A DNA stretch of 45,963 nt, taken from the NCBI GenBank assembly GCA_017462345.1, contig JAFTRI010000013.1:1-45963 (forward strand), given 5' to 3'. Within the stretch, counting starts at the first letter, position 1, and each line of letters opens with the position of its first letter. The DNA is from Muribaculaceae bacterium. GTDB lineage: Bacteria; Bacteroidota; Bacteroidia; Bacteroidales; Muribaculaceae. The notes under the pieces are model-generated. The model had not been told where the DNA came from. It made no database searches and was given only the letters and a program-made list of their open reading frames with translations. Positions 7,555 through 15,220 of the stretch are shown in pieces. Position numbers and translations under genes: made by a program.

Positions 7555-9451
7555 AATTAAAGATATTATAGCCGAGAACAGGCGCAGGAACATAAAGCTG
7601 AAAAAAGAATATGACCCGATTACAGGGAAAGGGTGTTTCGGGGAGCGCAAGAGGGTTAAGGCATCGGAGATAAATGACGGTTACGCACAGATTCCCGTAA
7701 CGATGCTAAAAGACCCGCAATACAAGGAGTTGGCAAGCCACGATGACTGGGTGAAACTACGCTGCCGGCATGACTTTGAATACTGGGCAGCAACATGTGT
7801 GCGTATCAAGGACAAGATAAGCGGCCGGGAGATACCGTTCATACTAAACATGCCACAGCGACGGGTAGCAGCCATGCTCGATGCCGACCGTGTCGCCGAA
7901 CGTCCACTGCGACTGATAATGCTCAAAGCCCGACAATGGGGCGGCTCGACCCTTGTACAGATGTATATGGCATGGGTACAGACACTGCACCGCCGTAACT
8001 GGCACTCGCTGATATGCGCCCATGTAAAAGACACGGCCGCCGGGATACGCGGGATGTACACAAAGATGCTCGCCCAATATCCCGAAAGCTACTGGACAGG
8101 AGACGAGCCTCCGAAATTCCGCTCATACGAACGGTCACTGAACACACGTGAGATAGCCGGTCGCGGCTGCCGGGTGACAATAGGCTCAAGCGAGAACCAG
8201 GAGGCAGTGCGCGGCAGTGACTATGCAATGGCTCACCTGAGCGAAGTGGCCTTCTGGAGCGACACAACGATGCGCAGCCCTGAGAAATTCATCAGAGCCG
8301 TGTGCGGGGCAATAGCCCTTATCCCTTACTCACTAATTGTCATGGAAAGTACCGCCAACGGTGTCGGAAATTATTTCCACTCGGAATGGCTCCGCTCCAA
8401 AGAGGGCAAGAGCGACAAACGTCCGGTATTTGTCCCGTGGTACGAAATCGATATATACCGCAGCCCCGTCAGTGACGTGTCACGGCTATGGAAAGAACTG
8501 GATGACTATGAGCGGAAACTTTGGGAACAAGGTCTGACTCTTGAAATGATACAGTGGTATCATCTGAAGCGAATGGAGTATCCGAACCATTCGATGATGC
8601 AGGCCGAATATCCGACGGATGATATCGAGGCATTTGTAAACACAGGCTACGGAGTGTTCCCCATTGAACAGATCGACAGGTTACGTAAGCACTGCACACC
8701 CCCGTTATACACCGGCGAGCTGAGTGCCGACGGGCTAAAAGGCTCAAGAGCCCTGAAAAACATAAATTTCGTCCCGAGCCGAACCGGCAAATTAGAGATA
8801 TGGAAAATGCCATGCCACAAAAGCGAGTCACGCCTCAAAGACCGTTATGTAGTATCGGTGGATATAGGCGGACGCTCGGAGGATAGTGACTACTCGGTCA
8901 TCGCCGTGTTTGACCGGCAACCGATGCTCGACAACATGCCTCCCGAAATCGTCGCCCAATGGCGCGGACATCTCGACCATGACCTGCTGACGTGGAAAAG
9001 TGCGACTGTAGCATCATTCTACAATAACGCGCTACTTGTCATAGAAAGCAACACTCTCGAGACGGAAAATACCGAAGGCGACCACGGGCTATATGTATTG
9101 TCACATCTCAACCATGCGTACCCTAACATGTACCGCCGCCAGTCACCCGCCTCGGCTACAGGGGCAATGGAGAGCCACATAGGTTTCCACACCAACCGTG
9201 CGACCAAGTCCCTTGCAATAAACGAGCTTATAGGGCATGTGAGGGATTGCGGCTACATCGAGCGTTCGACAACCGCCTGTGACGAGATGGTCACCTACGA
9301 AATGAAACCGAACGGGCGGTTTGAGGCGAAAAACGGGTATCATGATGATGTGCTAATGACACGGGCTATCGGTCTGACGGTCATCGGTGCAATGCGGATA
9401 GTGGCACAGGGGGATTTCTCCGCCTTATGGCGGAATTGCGACTGGAGGTAG
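7544..9451 (+). CDS. Phage terminase large subunit (ATPase-nuclease)
   Basis: The 635-residue protein has the two-domain layout of TerL, the motor that packages DNA into phage heads. The ATPase half shows a Walker A variant KARQWGGST (128-136), a Walker B-like hydrophobic strand ending in SE in AMAHLSEVAFW (228-238), and the coupling motif ESTANG (268-273). The RNase H-like nuclease half shows the three expected acidic positions: Asp440 in VVSVDIGG, Glu501 in LVIESN, and Asp601/602 in YHDDVLMTRAIG. The full length and intact residues argue against a decaying pseudogene. It follows the structural-protein gene and the tiny ORF, and is followed by repeat R2. No integrase, portal, capsid or lysis gene is nearby, so it is either a remnant or a domesticated module. 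Confidence 0.88.
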   Translation: MTIEIKDIIAENRRRNIKLKKEYDPITGKGCFGERKRVKASEINDGYAQIPVTMLKDPQYKELASHDDWVKLRCRHDFEYWAATCVRIKDKISGREIPFILNMPQRRVAAMLDADRVAERPLRLIMLKARQWGGSTLVQMYMAWVQTLHRRNWHSLICAHVKDTAAGIRGMYTKMLAQYPESYWTGDEPPKFRSYERSLNTREIAGRGCRVTIGSSENQEAVRGSDYAMAHLSEVAFWSDTTMRSPEKFIRAVCGAIALIPYSLIVMESTANGVGNYFHSEWLRSKEGKSDKRPVFVPWYEIDIYRSPVSDVSRLWKELDDYERKLWEQGLTLEMIQWYHLKRMEYPNHSMMQAEYPTDDIEAFVNTGYGVFPIEQIDRLRKHCTPPLYTGELSADGLKGSRALKNINFVPSRTGKLEIWKMPCHKSESRLKDRYVVSVDIGGRSEDSDYSVIAVFDRQPMLDNMPPEIVAQWRGHLDHDLLTWKSATVASFYNNALLVIESNTLETENTEGDHGLYVLSHLNHAYPNMYRRQSPASATGAMESHIGFHTNRATKSLAINELIGHVRDCGYIERSTTACDEMVTYEMKPNGRFEAKNGYHDDVLMTRAIGLTVIGAMRIVAQGDFSALWRNCDWR

Positions 9452-9620
9452 AGGTCGAGAGCCTCGACACGCGAAGCAAGAGCAGTCCAACCTGAGGATT
9501 CCAAAGACCCTCTCCGCCCTGCGGGCACCTCTCCCTCGTAGGGAGAGGAATTGCCACAAGAGCGGGAGGCGTGTCCAAATCGAGGATGGAGGCAATAATG
9601 ATGCCGGTGTTACGTTTATA
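9451..9620. repeat. Interspersed repeat cluster R2
   Basis: Three sub-modules are found here: (b) a GTCGAG/CTCGAC inverted repeat followed by ACACGCGAAGCAAGAGCAG at about 9454-9485, (a) the GC-rich hairpin core shared with R1 at about 9509-9550, and (c) a 54-bp module at 9566-9619. Modules b and c recur in R3 (11278-11457), but the order of a and b is reversed there. The cluster starts at the stop codon of the terminase gene. Confidence 0.88.
9566..9619 (+). promoter_or_regulatory. 54-bp repeat module c, putative promoter/leader (copy 1)
   Basis: This module matches 11404-11457 at 53 of 54 bases. It ends 25 bases before the ATG of the transferase gene, and the second copy ends 25 bases before the ATG of the beta-helix lipoprotein gene. 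Near its end is TACGTTTA (9611-9618), which differs from TAnnTTTG only in the last base. A promoter function is inference. Confidence 0.5.
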
Positions 9621-9644
9621 AATAAGTACTCAATAATCTAAAAA

Positions 9645-11249
9645 ATGAGCAAAATCCTTAGATTCCTAATCCAACCTATCAGAAATAACGCCCTGTTCCT
9701 ATTACTGCTGATTGTGCTGACATCTGCAATAGAACCATACCTATTCATTGCAAAGTCACTATGGGCACGCGCATTCACCGTGATCGCCTATAACCTTATC
9801 GAATGCTACGCAATAGTATTACTATATGACAAGCTGCCTTTAAAGATCAAAGGATTATTCAGGGGAATTGTCTACATACTCATAGTCGTAACTTCAATCG
9901 GCTCATTTGTCAGCCGGTACGCATTTGACATGCCCTTGAACGAAGATATGCCCGGAATTGTTGCCGGATCCAATCCACAAGAGACCTACGAATTCATCCT
10001 CACATTCATCAACCCTACCATTGCTGCTTGCTCAATATTCTTCCTATTGCTCCCCATCGCGGCAGAGGCTATACTTCATTACAACAGAAACAAAAAATAC
10101 AGCGTCCTATCCACGATACTTTCACTGTTACTTCCCATTTCCATTATTTTTGTCTCACTCAGACCCGGAGAATATTATCTTAAAACCTTTTTTAAAAGTA
10201 TAGAATATGTTTCACATATTTTCCAAACCACACCCGATATTAAAAGCAATCTTGAAAACATTGACCTAAACGGGGGGGTAAAAACGCCTGATAATCTGAT
10301 AATTATAATAGGAGAATCATTTGCAAAAAACAGCAGCCAACTATATGGCTACGAGAAAAAGACCAATCCACGGCTCCAATACCGCAAAGACAGTTTAGGG
10401 ATGATCACATTCTCGCAAGTCGTCTCCCCGGCAGGCAATACAATCCCATGCATGAAAGCAATCATGAGTACCTGGCGCGTCAGCGATAAAGACGATGTAA
10501 AATGGTGGGAATGCATTGCCCTGCCCGAGATAATGAAAAAATCCGGTTACAGAACCGGATGGATTTCCAACCAAAGCAAAAAGGGATTCTGGGACAACAT
10601 ACCGAGCAAATATTCAGAGCTGTGTGACACGAGCATCTTTACCGGAAACATGTACCGCGGATGTTTCGGCAAAAGCCAGGACGAGGAGGTGATCCCGTTA
10701 CTGAAATCAGATATTGAAAACAACGCAACCGGAAAAGACTGCTATTTCATCCATCTGATGGGTCAACACCCCGGACCTGAGAACCGCTATCCTGAAGGAT
10801 TCAGCAAATTCAAGTGGGAAGACTATCCCGACTATCCCGAGTACCAGCGCTGGTACCGTTTCAACAACGACAACGCCACCCTCTACAACGATTATGTCGT
10901 TGACGGGATAATGAACCTGTTTGAAGACAAGGAGGCAATTATATTCTACTTCCCTGATCACGGTCTTGACATATTTGAGGTCGGCGAATACGCAGGTCAC
11001 GGCAGAAAAGCTGTACCTGAATCGCTAAAGGCCGGGCAAAAGATCCCGTTCATGGTGTACCCGACAAAACTTTACAGGGAACAGTATCCCGACAAGATAA
11101 AAGAAATGGAACGGTGTGCCGACAAGCCATTCAATACCGAGAATTTCATGTACACGGTGATGGATGTCATCAATGTGTCGTTCAACGGCAATAATGATGT
11201 GGAAAAATATTCCCTTTTTGCCGGGGAGCAGAAACCATACGTCCAATAA
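9645..11249 (+). CDS. Phosphoethanolamine transferase-like membrane enzyme (sulfatase fold)
   Basis: The 534-residue protein has about five N-terminal membrane segments (residues ~15-175) and then a periplasmic alkaline-phosphatase/sulfatase-fold domain, the EptA/LTA-synthase layout. Metal and catalytic residues can be seen: Glu224 in IIGESFA, the probable nucleophile Thr266 in PAGNTIPCM, Asp438-His439 in FPDHGLD, and YAGHGR at 449-454. Such enzymes move phosphoethanolamine from phosphatidylethanolamine to lipid A or glycans, which alters surface charge and sensitivity to cationic peptides. The substrate here cannot be told from sequence. The gene stands alone between repeat clusters R2 and R3, and module c ends 25 bases before its ATG. 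Confidence 0.88.
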   Translation: MSKILRFLIQPIRNNALFLLLLIVLTSAIEPYLFIAKSLWARAFTVIAYNLIECYAIVLLYDKLPLKIKGLFRGIVYILIVVTSIGSFVSRYAFDMPLNEDMPGIVAGSNPQETYEFILTFINPTIAACSIFFLLLPIAAEAILHYNRNKKYSVLSTILSLLLPISIIFVSLRPGEYYLKTFFKSIEYVSHIFQTTPDIKSNLENIDLNGGVKTPDNLIIIIGESFAKNSSQLYGYEKKTNPRLQYRKDSLGMITFSQVVSPAGNTIPCMKAIMSTWRVSDKDDVKWWECIALPEIMKKSGYRTGWISNQSKKGFWDNIPSKYSELCDTSIFTGNMYRGCFGKSQDEEVIPLLKSDIENNATGKDCYFIHLMGQHPGPENRYPEGFSKFKWEDYPDYPEYQRWYRFNNDNATLYNDYVVDGIMNLFEDKEAIIFYFPDHGLDIFEVGEYAGHGRKAVPESLKAGQKIPFMVYPTKLYREQYPDKIKEMERCADKPFNTENFMYTVMDVINVSFNGNNDVEKYSLFAGEQKPYVQ

Positions 11250-11277
11250 GTGCGGCGACTTATAAGGAAGATATTTC

Positions 11278-11457
11278 CAGAGAGGCTCGACACACAGCCC
11301 TGCAAGGGGGGGAGACAAGAGACCCTCTCCGCCCTGCGGGCACCTCTCCCCCGTAGGGAGGTCGAGAGCCTCGACACGCGAAGCAAGAGCAGTTCAAGAG
11401 CGTGAGGCGTGTCCAAATCGAGGATGGAGGCAATAATGACGCCGGTGTTACGTTTAT
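11278..11457. repeat. Interspersed repeat cluster R3
   Basis: The cluster contains the GC-rich hairpin core (about 11320-11360), then the GTCGAG/CTCGAC inverted repeat with ACACGCGAAGCAAGAGCAG (about 11360-11393), then the 54-bp module c (11404-11457). It shares all three with R2 but in a different order (a-b-c instead of b-a-c). A second, partial GGCTCGACACAC sequence lies at its left edge. Confidence 0.88.
11404..11457 (+). promoter_or_regulatory. 54-bp repeat module c, putative promoter/leader (copy 2)
   Basis: Second copy of the module at 9566-9619 with a single difference. It contains TACGTTTA at 11449-11456 and ends 25 bases before the ATG at 11483, the same distance as in copy 1. Confidence 0.5.
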
Positions 11458-11482
11458 TTATTATCATAATAGTGAGATTTTA

Positions 11483-12892
11483 ATGAACGGAGGGAAACAT
11501 ATATTTGCAGTTTTAGCGGCAATCGTTGTCATGACCGTATTCGGGTCGTGCATCGAGGATGACATAACGACATCGGCATCGGATCAGCCGGTATTCTCAG
11601 TTGACACACTGAAAATGGGTATGGTATTTACCCAAGAGGGCACGCCTACCCGTTCGTTCAGAGTATATAACCGACATGACAAGATACTTAACATCTCGTC
11701 AATCTCCATCAGGGAGGGTAACGGGATATTCCGCCTTAATGTGGACGGGATGAGCGGAAAGACATTCCACAATGTGGAGATACGCCCGAATGATTCGATA
11801 TATGTGTTTGTCGAAGCCACACTACCCACCAACGGCAACGGTTCGCTCACCACAGTAAACGAGCACCTCGACTTCCTCACCAACGGTGTCACCAGAACCG
11901 TTGTGCTGAACGCCGACGGACAGGATGTCGACCGCAAGCACGGAGAAGTAATCGAAACAGACACCCGATGGACGGCAGACATGCCTTACCAGATATATGA
12001 CAGCCTCGTAGTCAAAGAGGGAGCGACACTTACCCTTGATGCCGGAACACATCTATATTTCCATGACAAGGCCTACATGATGGTACGCGGGACACTTATA
12101 GCAGAAGGGACACCCGAAAGCCCGATAAACTTTACCGGAGACCGTACGGGAAATGTCGTGAACGGCATCCCCTACGAACTGATGTCGGGCCAATGGGGAG
12201 GGTTGACATTCTCTCCGACAAGCCGAGACAACCGGCTATGTCACACATCAATACGCAACACGACCTATGGCGTGCAGGTCGACTCGACATCAGTCAGTGA
12301 CCGCCCTACCCTCTATATGCTCAACTGCCAGCTGCGCAACTCCACGGGGCATTCGCTGATTGCGATACACTCCAATGTAACCGCGATAGGGTGTGAAATC
12401 GCCGAGGCCGCTTCAGGGACAGTGTATCTGCGCGGCGGCAACCATGTGTTCAACCATTGCACGCTTGCCAACTATTACCTGTTCTCGGCTCTCGGTGGTC
12501 CGATAATAGGCCTTGACCATATCAACAGCGACACGGATGACAACACCGGACGCCCGTACATGACAGCCGACTTCACCAATACAATCGTCTACGGCAACGG
12601 GACCGACATATCCCATGGGGATCTGACCGGCACATCTGTTACCCTACGCAACTGCCTGCTTAAATCGAACGGCACCAATGATGACAATTTCATCAATTGC
12701 CTGTGGGGCAAAGACCCTCTATACCACACGGTCAGGGAACAATACCTTTTTGATTACCGTCTGAAATACGGTTCACCGGCAATAGGCGCTGCCAATCCAG
12801 AGCTTACACTGCCAGAAGCGGCTACCGACATGCAAGGGAAGGAACGCGGCAGCACACCCGACATGGGTGCATACGTCTACTCCGGTCAGTAG
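11483..12892 (+). CDS. Beta-helix lipoprotein with choice-of-anchor Q-type end
   Basis: I chose the ATG at 11483 because it gives a clean lipoprotein signal (MNGGKHIFAVLAAIVV then the lipobox in VFGSC). The longer frame from GTG 11402 would lie inside the repeat module. The 469-residue product has an Ig-like N-terminal region and then a parallel beta-helix (residues ~170-430) with repeated short strands such as GATLTLDAGTHLYF and MVRGTLIAEGTPESPINF. The end, SPAIGAANPE then GSTPDMGAYVYS, matches the choice-of-anchor Q pattern. It is probably a surface polysaccharide-binding or structural lipoprotein; no catalytic residues could be assigned. Its stop overlaps the convergent ABC gene by 7 bp. 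Confidence 0.82.
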   Translation: MNGGKHIFAVLAAIVVMTVFGSCIEDDITTSASDQPVFSVDTLKMGMVFTQEGTPTRSFRVYNRHDKILNISSISIREGNGIFRLNVDGMSGKTFHNVEIRPNDSIYVFVEATLPTNGNGSLTTVNEHLDFLTNGVTRTVVLNADGQDVDRKHGEVIETDTRWTADMPYQIYDSLVVKEGATLTLDAGTHLYFHDKAYMMVRGTLIAEGTPESPINFTGDRTGNVVNGIPYELMSGQWGGLTFSPTSRDNRLCHTSIRNTTYGVQVDSTSVSDRPTLYMLNCQLRNSTGHSLIAIHSNVTAIGCEIAEAASGTVYLRGGNHVFNHCTLANYYLFSALGGPIIGLDHINSDTDDNTGRPYMTADFTNTIVYGNGTDISHGDLTGTSVTLRNCLLKSNGTNDDNFINCLWGKDPLYHTVREQYLFDYRLKYGSPAIGAANPELTLPEAATDMQGKERGSTPDMGAYVYSGQ

Positions 12893-14319
12893 GAGATGCG
12901 GTGTAGCGTCTTTGTACGGGTCACGCAGTCGGGGACTTCGGGGAGATAGTGTGTCACATATATGAGAGTGATGCGTTCACGCGCCACAAGCCCGTTGATA
13001 ATGGCACGTACGCTGCGCTTGCGTGCGGCATCAAGCCCGTGCAAAGGCTCATCGAGGATGAGCAGGCGCGGATGCCTGATAAACGTGCGGGCAAGCAGGA
13101 CAAGCCGCTGCTCCCCTGATGAGAGTGTATTGAAACGACGTTCGGCAAGATGCCCGATGTGTAACGCCTCCATCCATTCCTTTGCCTTGGCAATCTGGCT
13201 GTCACGCAACATCACGTAATCGCCCACCGTATCATTAAGCCCCTGTGCTATAATGGAAAGCACAGAGCCGAGACCATTGAAATAAAGGTGCATCTCGGGA
13301 GAGATATATCCTATGCGGCGTTTAATGTCCCATATACTCTCGCCTGTTCCCCGACGACGGTCGAAGAGAACAATATCATTGGAATATCCCTGCGGGTTGT
13401 CGGCATGCACAAGACTCAGCAGAGTGGACTTGCCCGATCCGTTGGGCCCGGCCAACGCCCAGCACTCTCCGGCACGCACCGTCCACGAGACATCACGGAG
13501 TATCTCCCTGTCACCATACCTAACATTGCAACCGTTAAGGCTGAAAGCGACATCAAAATCATTATCCTGCGGGACACCCGGACGAGGGAGACTGTCAATA
13601 TCGACAGCATAGTCAAAAAGACAGCCCACCGACTGCCTCAGTTCCTCAACCGAACCGCTGCGGTACTGCGGAATCCCGATGGAACGGCCGTGCATAGGAA
13701 TCACTGTATCGGTAAACGCCGGAATATCGGCAGGGTTGCACAACAGCATTATTACAGACACCCCTTGCGATGCAATGTGTCCCACCGTCTCGTCGAGCAA
13801 AAGGCGTGACGCGCTGTCAAGCCCGATATACGGGTTGTCGATTATAAGCAGATCAGGCAGTTCAAAGAGCAGATTGACCAGCAACAATTTACGTAACTCA
13901 CCGCTTGACAGATAATTCACTTTCTTGTTATCCACATCACGCAAATCAAGGCGGTTGCACAACTGCTTCCATCGCGCAGAACCGGCACGGTCACCCATAA
14001 GAGCAGCCACTGTGGGCACATCGTCGTTCATCATCGCCTCAAACCGCTGCTGATAATAAGAGACGGAAAATCCCGCAAGCGAATGGATGTCGGAAAACTC
14101 GATACTTTTTATTGACATCCTGTCGCGGACGGCAGATATACGGTTGGTGCGGATGTTCCACCCTTTTTCAATAATCTTGCCGAGAGTGGTTTTTCCGGAG
14201 CCGTTAGCACCTATGATGACAGTAACGCCCGAAGGGATTGAAACGTGGTGAGGATTGGAGAGGACGACATCCATATAGTGCAGGGTGTCGCTATGCAGAG
14301 TTATTAAAGGGGTTTCCAT
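12886..14319 (-). CDS. Tandem ABC ATPase, ModF/PhrA-like
   Basis: The 477-residue protein contains two ABC ATPase domains and no membrane segments. The first has Walker A GANGSGKTT and signature LSSGE, with a Walker B ending IIDNP, so the usual catalytic glutamate is an asparagine. The second has GPNGSGKST, LSSGEQ and the normal LILDEP, followed by an H-loop in YVTHYLPE. This layout resembles ModF (PhrA), a soluble double-ABC protein linked to molybdate regions in E. coli, whose role is unclear. No molybdate genes are near here. The gene is last in the minus-strand run with menA, 9 bp downstream of it. Confidence 0.85.
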   Translation of the reverse strand: METPLITLHSDTLHYMDVVLSNPHHVSIPSGVTVIIGANGSGKTTLGKIIEKGWNIRTNRISAVRDRMSIKSIEFSDIHSLAGFSVSYYQQRFEAMMNDDVPTVAALMGDRAGSARWKQLCNRLDLRDVDNKKVNYLSSGELRKLLLVNLLFELPDLLIIDNPYIGLDSASRLLLDETVGHIASQGVSVIMLLCNPADIPAFTDTVIPMHGRSIGIPQYRSGSVEELRQSVGCLFDYAVDIDSLPRPGVPQDNDFDVAFSLNGCNVRYGDREILRDVSWTVRAGECWALAGPNGSGKSTLLSLVHADNPQGYSNDIVLFDRRRGTGESIWDIKRRIGYISPEMHLYFNGLGSVLSIIAQGLNDTVGDYVMLRDSQIAKAKEWMEALHIGHLAERRFNTLSSGEQRLVLLARTFIRHPRLLILDEPLHGLDAARKRSVRAIINGLVARERITLIYVTHYLPEVPDCVTRTKTLHRISY

Positions 14320-14328
14320 TGTAGCATT

Positions 14329-15207
14329 TTATGCAAAGGTAAGGAAGAATGCCGTGATGGCAAATGACAGGCAGTAAAACAGCATGACCAACGAAGTCAT
14401 GCCCAGCATGGGATTCAGGGCAGCTCCCCGACGGGAAACGATTTTCCACCATAGGGCCGAATGCAGGTAAAGATACACCACCGGCACAAGAGACGCCCAT
14501 GTGGAAAGCTGCATCCACACCGGTATCATGAGCATGACGGCAGCATAGCCGTTGACGAGGTACAGACGCGAGACAGTGCCGCGTCCGAATTTCACGGCAA
14601 GCGTCACTTTTCCTACCGCACGGTCATCATCACAGTCACGATAATTATTGACGATCAATACGTTCGCCCCCATCAGCCCTGCCGACAGCGACGCAAGCAG
14701 CACGTGGGGATTCCAGTCAAGAGCCTGAAGATAATAGGTGAAATTCACCGGGATGATACCGAAAAAGAAGATGACAGCCACTTCTCCGAGCGCATGACGG
14801 GACAATGGATAGGGACCGGCACTGTAAGCAAGAACGCCAAGAGCGATAAACGCCCCTACGGCAACAAGCCACCATCCGCCGTACCAAATAAGCGAACATC
14901 CCACCACACAAGCGAGCAACAGCGTGAAATATGTAGCACGCTTCATCGCCCCCGGGGTAATGTCGCCCTCGGTCACTCCCCGCCGCGGGCCTTCACGTCC
15001 CTTGCGGTCAAACCCGGCACGAAAATCATAATATTCATTGGCAAAATTGGATGCAATCTGAGCCAACACGGCAAACACAAGACACAGTAGAGCCGGTACC
15101 GGCGAAAAATTCCCGTCCATGACGCCAAGCCCCATAGCCATGATAACACCGGCGACCGATACCGGGAGAGTGCGCAAGCGCATGGCTTCTATCCAACACT
15201 TTATCAT
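14329..15207 (-). CDS. menA: 1,4-dihydroxy-2-naphthoate octaprenyltransferase
   Basis: The 292-residue protein is a UbiA-superfamily membrane prenyltransferase that joins a polyprenyl chain to dihydroxynaphthoate, giving demethylmenaquinone, the substrate of the ubiE product encoded at 519-1289. It has about eight hydrophobic segments. The first aspartate-rich motif is NEYYDFRAGFD (57-67) and the second is NNYRDCDDDRAVGK (about 186-199), both with MenA-type spacing. It lies 13 bp downstream of the ATPase-DUF4435 gene and 9 bp upstream of the tandem ABC gene, so the three are probably cotranscribed. Confidence 0.95.
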   Translation of the reverse strand: MIKCWIEAMRLRTLPVSVAGVIMAMGLGVMDGNFSPVPALLCLVFAVLAQIASNFANEYYDFRAGFDRKGREGPRRGVTEGDITPGAMKRATYFTLLLACVVGCSLIWYGGWWLVAVGAFIALGVLAYSAGPYPLSRHALGEVAVIFFFGIIPVNFTYYLQALDWNPHVLLASLSAGLMGANVLIVNNYRDCDDDRAVGKVTLAVKFGRGTVSRLYLVNGYAAVMLMIPVWMQLSTWASLVPVVYLYLHSALWWKIVSRRGAALNPMLGMTSLVMLFYCLSFAITAFFLTFA

Positions 15208-15220
15208 AACAGATTATAGT

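Noticed and set aside
4910-9451. Complete prophage or gene-transfer agent
   Set aside because: Only the structural protein, a tiny ORF and TerL are seen. No integrase, portal, capsid, tail tube, lysis or attachment-site repeats were found in the window.
9451-11457. Integron attC-type gene cassettes
   Set aside because: The two genes with flanking repeats look cassette-like, but there is no integrase, no attC core sites, and the repeats are also found without genes at 288-508.
11402-11482. Upstream GTG start of the beta-helix lipoprotein
   Set aside because: This part lies inside the 54-bp repeat module shared with another locus, and the ATG at 11483 begins a clean lipoprotein signal.
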